Shown here piece by piece: positions 59,144 through 64,000 of a stretch of 64,000 nucleotides of DNA. The first letter of the stretch is position 1; the number at the start of each line of letters is the position of its first letter. Origin of the DNA: Cenococcum geophilum 1.58 (Eukaryota; Ascomycota; Dothideomycetes; Gloniales; Gloniaceae); contig KV748179.1 in NCBI GenBank assembly GCA_001692895.1, positions 3,857,222 to 3,921,221 of the forward strand, read 5' to 3'. The notes under the pieces are model-generated. The model made no database searches and was not told the origin of the DNA. It was given only the letters and a program-made list of their open reading frames with translations. Position numbers and translations under genes: made by a program.

Positions 59144-59565
59144 TGTTATGGACGCTTTAAGTATAATATTATAACTACTTAGAGAAGAGTCGGAAGAAGC
59201 TAGTTAGTTAATATAGGCATAGGCTAAAATAAAACCCGTAAAACTATATAATAAGGAATAGTAAGTAAGTTATATAATGGTTAAATATATTAACTGCGTT
59301 AAATATAAGGGACGTTACGTTTAATATAAATAAGACGTATATTACGTATAAGAAGGATTTTATAGGAGTACGGTTGTGTATTTAAGGACCCTTAGTCTCT
59401 ACCTAGATAGTTTCTTCCTTATAGTGATTCTCAGAATATAATTAGAGTTAATTTGTTAGGCAACCACTCCACTAGTTATTATTACGTTGTTAACTTACTT
59501 GCAATACCTACACACCTAGCCCATTAACAAGTCCACCGTAGTCCCTACTATAAGGCTTCGTTATA
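59144..59565 (+). repeat. Right LTR of Gypsy copy 2
   Basis: 422 bp, starts TGTTATGGACGC and ends GGCTTCGTTATA. It is preceded by the purine tract AAAGATAAAGAGAAGGGAGA. The outer end is better preserved than the inner part. Confidence 0.92.
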
Positions 59566-59570
59566 TATGT

Positions 59571-62500
59571 TACTAAGTAAAATAAAAGATACTCTCTTAG
59601 CAAGGTGCTAACAGATATTCTTTTAGAAGAGGAACCCTATAAATAGATAGATAAGGAAATCACAGAAGCTCTTAAGGAAGTCAGCCCTATAATTATAGTG
59701 GCACTATAAAAACAACTTAACTTAATATAAACAGCTCTAATATTAAATTAAGCTATACCCCCGTTAGCTATAGCCTCTTTAGTTCCTATAACCCCCCCCC
59801 TATAGCCTACTACCTTCCTATATAGTGCCGACGCCCGTAAGCTACTAACTACCTCCACTACCTCCGACGCCTATAATCTAGCCTATAGCTATAACCACAA
59901 CACCTAGAACGTAAATACCTACCCCTACGACACCCTAACTAGCTGTTATATCTATACCCTAGCAAACTGCACCAACTGCTACCTAATAGTAAGCCGTACC
60001 TACCTCTACCTAAGATCAACTACTTACTCTTCTCACTTAACTCCTATAGACGCAGAATTAGCAATTATCGCCTGCGGTAACTGCCCCTACCCTTCCTTTA
60101 GCAACCGCTCCTACCCCACCTAGTCCCCCTCCTGCCCAGTATTTTTACCCTAGTACTGCTAATACCAACCCTACTATATACCTGCCTACGTATAGTAAAG
60201 AGGCAGCCACTATTACTAAGATCTATATAGACGACCAGAAGTACGATAGAGTAAGTAACAGCTTTAACTTTAAGTTAATTATCTTCTATAATATCTGCAA
60301 GAGAGCTAGTCTACCTCCTAAAGGCTATATAACTATATTCCCAACTATGCTAAAGGGACTTACTTAAGATCACTACTATAATAGTAGCCTTTTAACTAGA
60401 TTATTTACTAAGGCATATAACTATATACGTTACTTCTTTAAAGGACCAGAGTACTATTAGAGAAACCTTACTAAATAGAACGCTACCAACTTCTAAGGAA
60501 TTATTAACGAGAACCCCAATAAGTAAATCTATTAGAGTTTCCAACTACTCCTTAATAAGCTCTTAAAATATCGCTATAGATTATACCTAGAGTTTTATAT
60601 AAACCTCTTCCTTATAAATAAGCTAGTTACCGCTTGCTAAGGAGTACCAGTATGCCGTATCGCCATCTCTAACCCTTCTAAAGACCTCTCCTAGTTAATT
60701 AGTAAGTTGCAATCTTCTATAGTTGTATAGGAGAAGGAATACCCCTCCTAGGCCTTAATAAGACCGTCTTAAGCAGCCTACTTTACGGATCGTATATACT
60801 GCCGTAATATCCGTAACAACCGTAATTAAACCCGCCCCTATAAATAAAATACCATTAGATTCCTAAAGGCTAAGTGCTACGTTTACTAAAAGGAGAGCTG
60901 CTGCTTATAGAAATATATAGAGGAGAAGCGGAACCGTTCTAGAAATAAGTATAAAAGACGTTTTAATAATAACAAGGGCCGTAACAGTAACTTTAAAGAA
61001 CGCTTTAGATAATATACTATTTACTATAAAGGAGACGATAATAATAAGTGCAATAAGACCTTTAAAGCTCTTATACTAGACATAGATACTAATAAAAACA
61101 CTAATAATAATAACAGCGAGGAAGAACTAGAAGACCCTAACGGTTACTACCTTATATTATTTAGGACCCTTACTATAAATAAAGCAACCTCTATAAGCGC
61201 AGAACTAGCCAACAAGGCTTATGCTTACTTACTTACTATAACCTCTATAGAACCTACTATGGAAACTAACCCGTTTAACTATAATATAACAACCGCCGCT
61301 TTACGCTATACTTCCACGGTATTTATAGGAATTATAATTAATACCAATGTATTAAAGAAGTCTATAGCCAGTTATAAACAATTCTAGGCACTATAGAACG
61401 CGGATTAATCTATAAGACTTAATACCTTAACTAAAGAACAAGTTAACGTACAGTTTGGCATTAAAATTGCTACCTCTATTAGAACTATAGATATTATTAC
61501 CCCTATAGGTAAGATATAGTTTTATATTATCCATACGGATACCCCCTTTTTACTCTATTTAGCGGATATAGATAAACTCTAAATCTACTATAACAACCTT
61601 AGAAACGTTGTTATTACCCGCACTAAAGAAGTGCTAGTAGTGCGATAGTTTGGCTACCCATTTCTCTTATAGAGCTTATCACTATAGTTATATTTATCTA
61701 AATCCTTTAACGTAAACCCCTACTACTTAACAGATATAGAGCTACGGCGCCTATATTGTTGATTTAGATATCCCTTAGTTAAGAGATTGCAAAAGCTACT
61801 CTACTATACTGGCCATAAAACTAATAGAATAGCCATTAAGTAACTAACCAAGTTCTGCTACTACTATTAGAAGTTTAGCAAATTACTAGGTAGATTCCGC
61901 TTCACCCTATAAGACAATATTAATTTTAACTATAATATTATTGTTAATATCATATATATTAGCGGATTACCCCTCCTATATATTGTTAATAAAGGAACGC
62001 GATTCTAAGCCGGTAAATAGCTATAAGATATTAGCGCCAAATATATATAGGACGTTCTATAGATATACTGGATTAATATTTACCTAGGGCCACTAGACCT
62101 AATTACCCACGACGCCAGAAAGAACTTTGTTAGTAAGGAATTTAAGTAATACGCTACTATTATAGGAATTAGTATAAAGGGAGTACCGGTTAAAGTATAT
62201 AACTCCATTAGAATGGTAGAGCGCTACTATAGTCCATTATAGCAAGCCTATTAGATTATTATAACTAAAATTCCTAAAATTAATAAGGAGATAGGACTTT
62301 AAATGGCGTTTAAAGCAATTAATGATTTAGCTAGCCCTAAAGGACTAGTTCCTATACTTCTAGTCTTTAAAGCCTACCCCCAAATGGTCAAATCTAATGT
62401 ACTATCTCCTACCGTTATATAACGCGCTGCCGTAATTAAAAAGGCTATAGCAGAGATATAGAAGCTATAAGCTAAATAATAAATTGCTAATGCGCTAAAT

Positions 62501-63946
62501 ATATAAAACGGACCTAATACTAATGTAATTTATAATCTCCCACCAAATTCGCCTATTTTAGTCTGGAGAGAAGGAAATACTAGCTAAAGCGGCTATTAGG
62601 ACAGGCTATTTACCTTACTTACTATTAAGGGTAAAATATATACCGTTAAGCTGTCTAGCGGACCTATAGCCTTCCAATCTATGGTTATAAAACCCTACCT
62701 TTAAGCAACTAAATTGTAGGAGCAAATTATCGGACCGGAATCGCTACCTAAATCTCTACTTAGGTTAGCCCTTCCTAAGACTGTCCTAGAGAGACCTACT
62801 AAAGCTTAGCAACAACCCCTAAAACAAGGCAGAGGACGCCCTCGCAAATACCCTCTACTTATGGCTATAACTAATATCACTATCTACCTATAGGATAACA
62901 GTTAATTTAGTACTTAATTTAGCGCCTCCTAATAGAAGGAGCTTAATGGTCTACTTAAAAAGGGAGTTTTTAAGATTATAAGACTTACGGATATACCATA
63001 AGGCGTATAACTCTTTAACTCGCGATTTATTAATAAGATTAAGAATAAGGGAACTAATAAAGCCTTTAAGAAATCCCAACTAGTTATACAAGCTTATAAC
63101 GACTTAGAAAAGGAACTAGTTCTTACCTAATTACTAACTATTTAATGAGTTAGCTAATAACTAATTCTCTATATTGCCGCCATAAAGCTTCCATAGGCAT
63201 AACTTTACCTCTAAGATATTTTATAGGCCTACGTATAATTAACTACCACACTAAATTAGAAGTTCTACGTACGACCTCCACACGAGCTAATTAAGTAACT
63301 TAGGATTAATGAGGCCTCTATTCTAAAGGTTATAAAACCACTCTATAGAGTACCGGAAGCCAGTAACCACTAGTTTAAAATATATTACTTATATTATATC
63401 TAACAGTTGCATATAGACTAGTCTATATACAACCCCTACCTCCTATAGAGTAACGAACCCTTTAGTATTATAAGCCTATAAACCGATAATACTCTATTCC
63501 TAGTAAATAAGACCTTTATAAACGTAGAGTAAAATAAGCTATATAAGGCTAAGTTTATAGCTAAAAAACGGGAACAACTTACCGTTAATACGCCCATTAA
63601 GTTTAACGGTAGAGTTATTTAGCTATTAACTAACGGGAGTATTACGCTTACTTAGGAACGATAATATATAAACCTCAGTATAATTAGCACTAAGCTTGCT
63701 ATAAGTATAGGATTAAGAGGAGCTATAAGAGCCTTAACTCTAAAGGACTAGTACATCGCTTAATATGCTAGAGGTGTATATATCGCTTTAGTGTGCCAGC
63801 TAGAAGCCTTATTTAATTTATCCTTTACCGCCTAGGTAATTAACCCTAATAAGGAAAACGTAAAATAGTTAAATAAGCGTCTAAACTAGCAAATTGAGAA
63901 CGTTAATAGAGGTCTTAAGTTCGTTAAGTTAGATATTAAAACCCTA
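59571..63946 (+). pseudogene. Second Copia element, 3' part: Gag-Pol remains, truncated
   Basis: Continues the element cut at 51,543. Followable pieces are the zinc knuckle region (about 60,880), a protease-like FIGIIINTNVLKKSIASYKQ (about 61,320, the catalytic D-T-G altered), integrase with RFRFTL and YLGPLDLITHDARKNFVSKE (about 61,890-62,160), reverse transcriptase NGLLKKGVFKII (about 62,950) with NKGTNKAFKKSQLVIQAYND, and the start of RNase H (LNKRLN, RGLKFVKLD at about 63,900). Homology to Copia stops at about 63,946, before the RNase H core, so the element is truncated or interrupted there. The sequence differs from the Copia at 44,302, so it is another family. Confidence 0.8.
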
Positions 63947-64000
63947 TAGCTACATCGGCAAAATATGGTACCCTTTCAATGGCCTCAATGGTTAGTGGTT
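63947..64000. other. Return to ordinary sequence after the truncated Copia
   Basis: The last 54 bases are no longer AT-rich and do not continue the Copia polyprotein. They contain a 16-base phrase (63,951-63,966) also found at 41,125-41,140. Too short to call. Confidence 0.4.

Larger units (their letters stand above)
51544..59565 (+). mobile_element. Gypsy LTR retrotransposon with chromodomain, copy 2 (RIP-inactivated)
   Basis: An 8,022-bp element of the same family as 31,786-39,793, with 422-bp LTRs. The flanks TATAT (51,539-51,543) and TATGT (59,566-59,570) are a target duplication differing by one transition. Markers such as GATTTTATAG in both of its LTRs, where copy 1 has GATCTCTTAG, show the two elements are separate insertions. 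It splits the second Copia element. Stops fill every frame. Confidence 0.93.

Noticed and set aside
63947..64000. Start of a new gene at the window end
   Set aside because: Only 54 bases are available; no start codon context or motif can be judged.

Overview
The window looks like a chromosome segment of a filamentous ascomycete (Pezizomycotina). It has short GT-AG introns (mostly 45-110 bp), single-copy housekeeping genes with fungal-type proteins, a HET-domain gene, a Zn2Cys6 regulator, and retrotransposons destroyed by C-to-T/G-to-A changes typical of repeat-induced point mutation (RIP). The class within Pezizomycotina cannot be fixed from the sequence alone.

Region 1 (1-8,048) is a compact housekeeping block: the 3' end of a ubp8-like deubiquitinase (+), nuo40 of respiratory complex I (-), rpn9 of the proteasome lid (+), gaa1 of the GPI transamidase (-) and the rhomboid gene rbd2 (+). 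nuo40/rpn9 and gaa1/rbd2 are divergent pairs with short shared promoters; the other neighbours converge. All models were rebuilt by joining exons across splice sites and keep frame to the end. There is no operon-like functional link between them; they serve chromatin, mitochondria, the proteasome and the ER/Golgi.

Region 2 (8,049-31,500) is sparse. It holds gene relics, one intact HET-domain gene (10,375-12,099, -), a Zn2Cys6 transcription factor (23,459-24,487, +) and an aldose 1-epimerase (25,576-26,637, +). Between them lie small non-autonomous DNA transposons: an inverted pair of hAT-like terminal-inverted-repeat (TIR) elements with a nested third one, another hAT-like element at 18,481-19,204, a PIF/Harbinger-like MITE with TTA target duplications at 19,688-20,028, a 259-bp foldback at 29,350-29,608, and 12-bp minisatellites near 30.3-30.9 kb.

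Region 3 (about 31,500-63,950) is an AT-rich block made entirely of repeats. Two Gypsy elements of one family with a C-terminal chromodomain (31,786-39,793 and 51,544-59,565), a complete Copia element (44,302-50,466), a second Copia of another family split by the second Gypsy, and a minus-strand Gypsy fragment split by the first Copia form a nest. Target site duplications are readable for three of the insertions. Every reading frame is full of TAA/TAG stops. Between the elements (40.6-43.3 kb) is a cluster of minisatellites with 9-, 12-, 17-, 20- and 40-bp periods. Sequence of ordinary composition seems to resume in the last 50 bases.

The most interesting structural observation is that in all three complete LTR elements the RIP-type mutations thin out toward both outer ends. 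I found no clear sign of a new multi-gene system.
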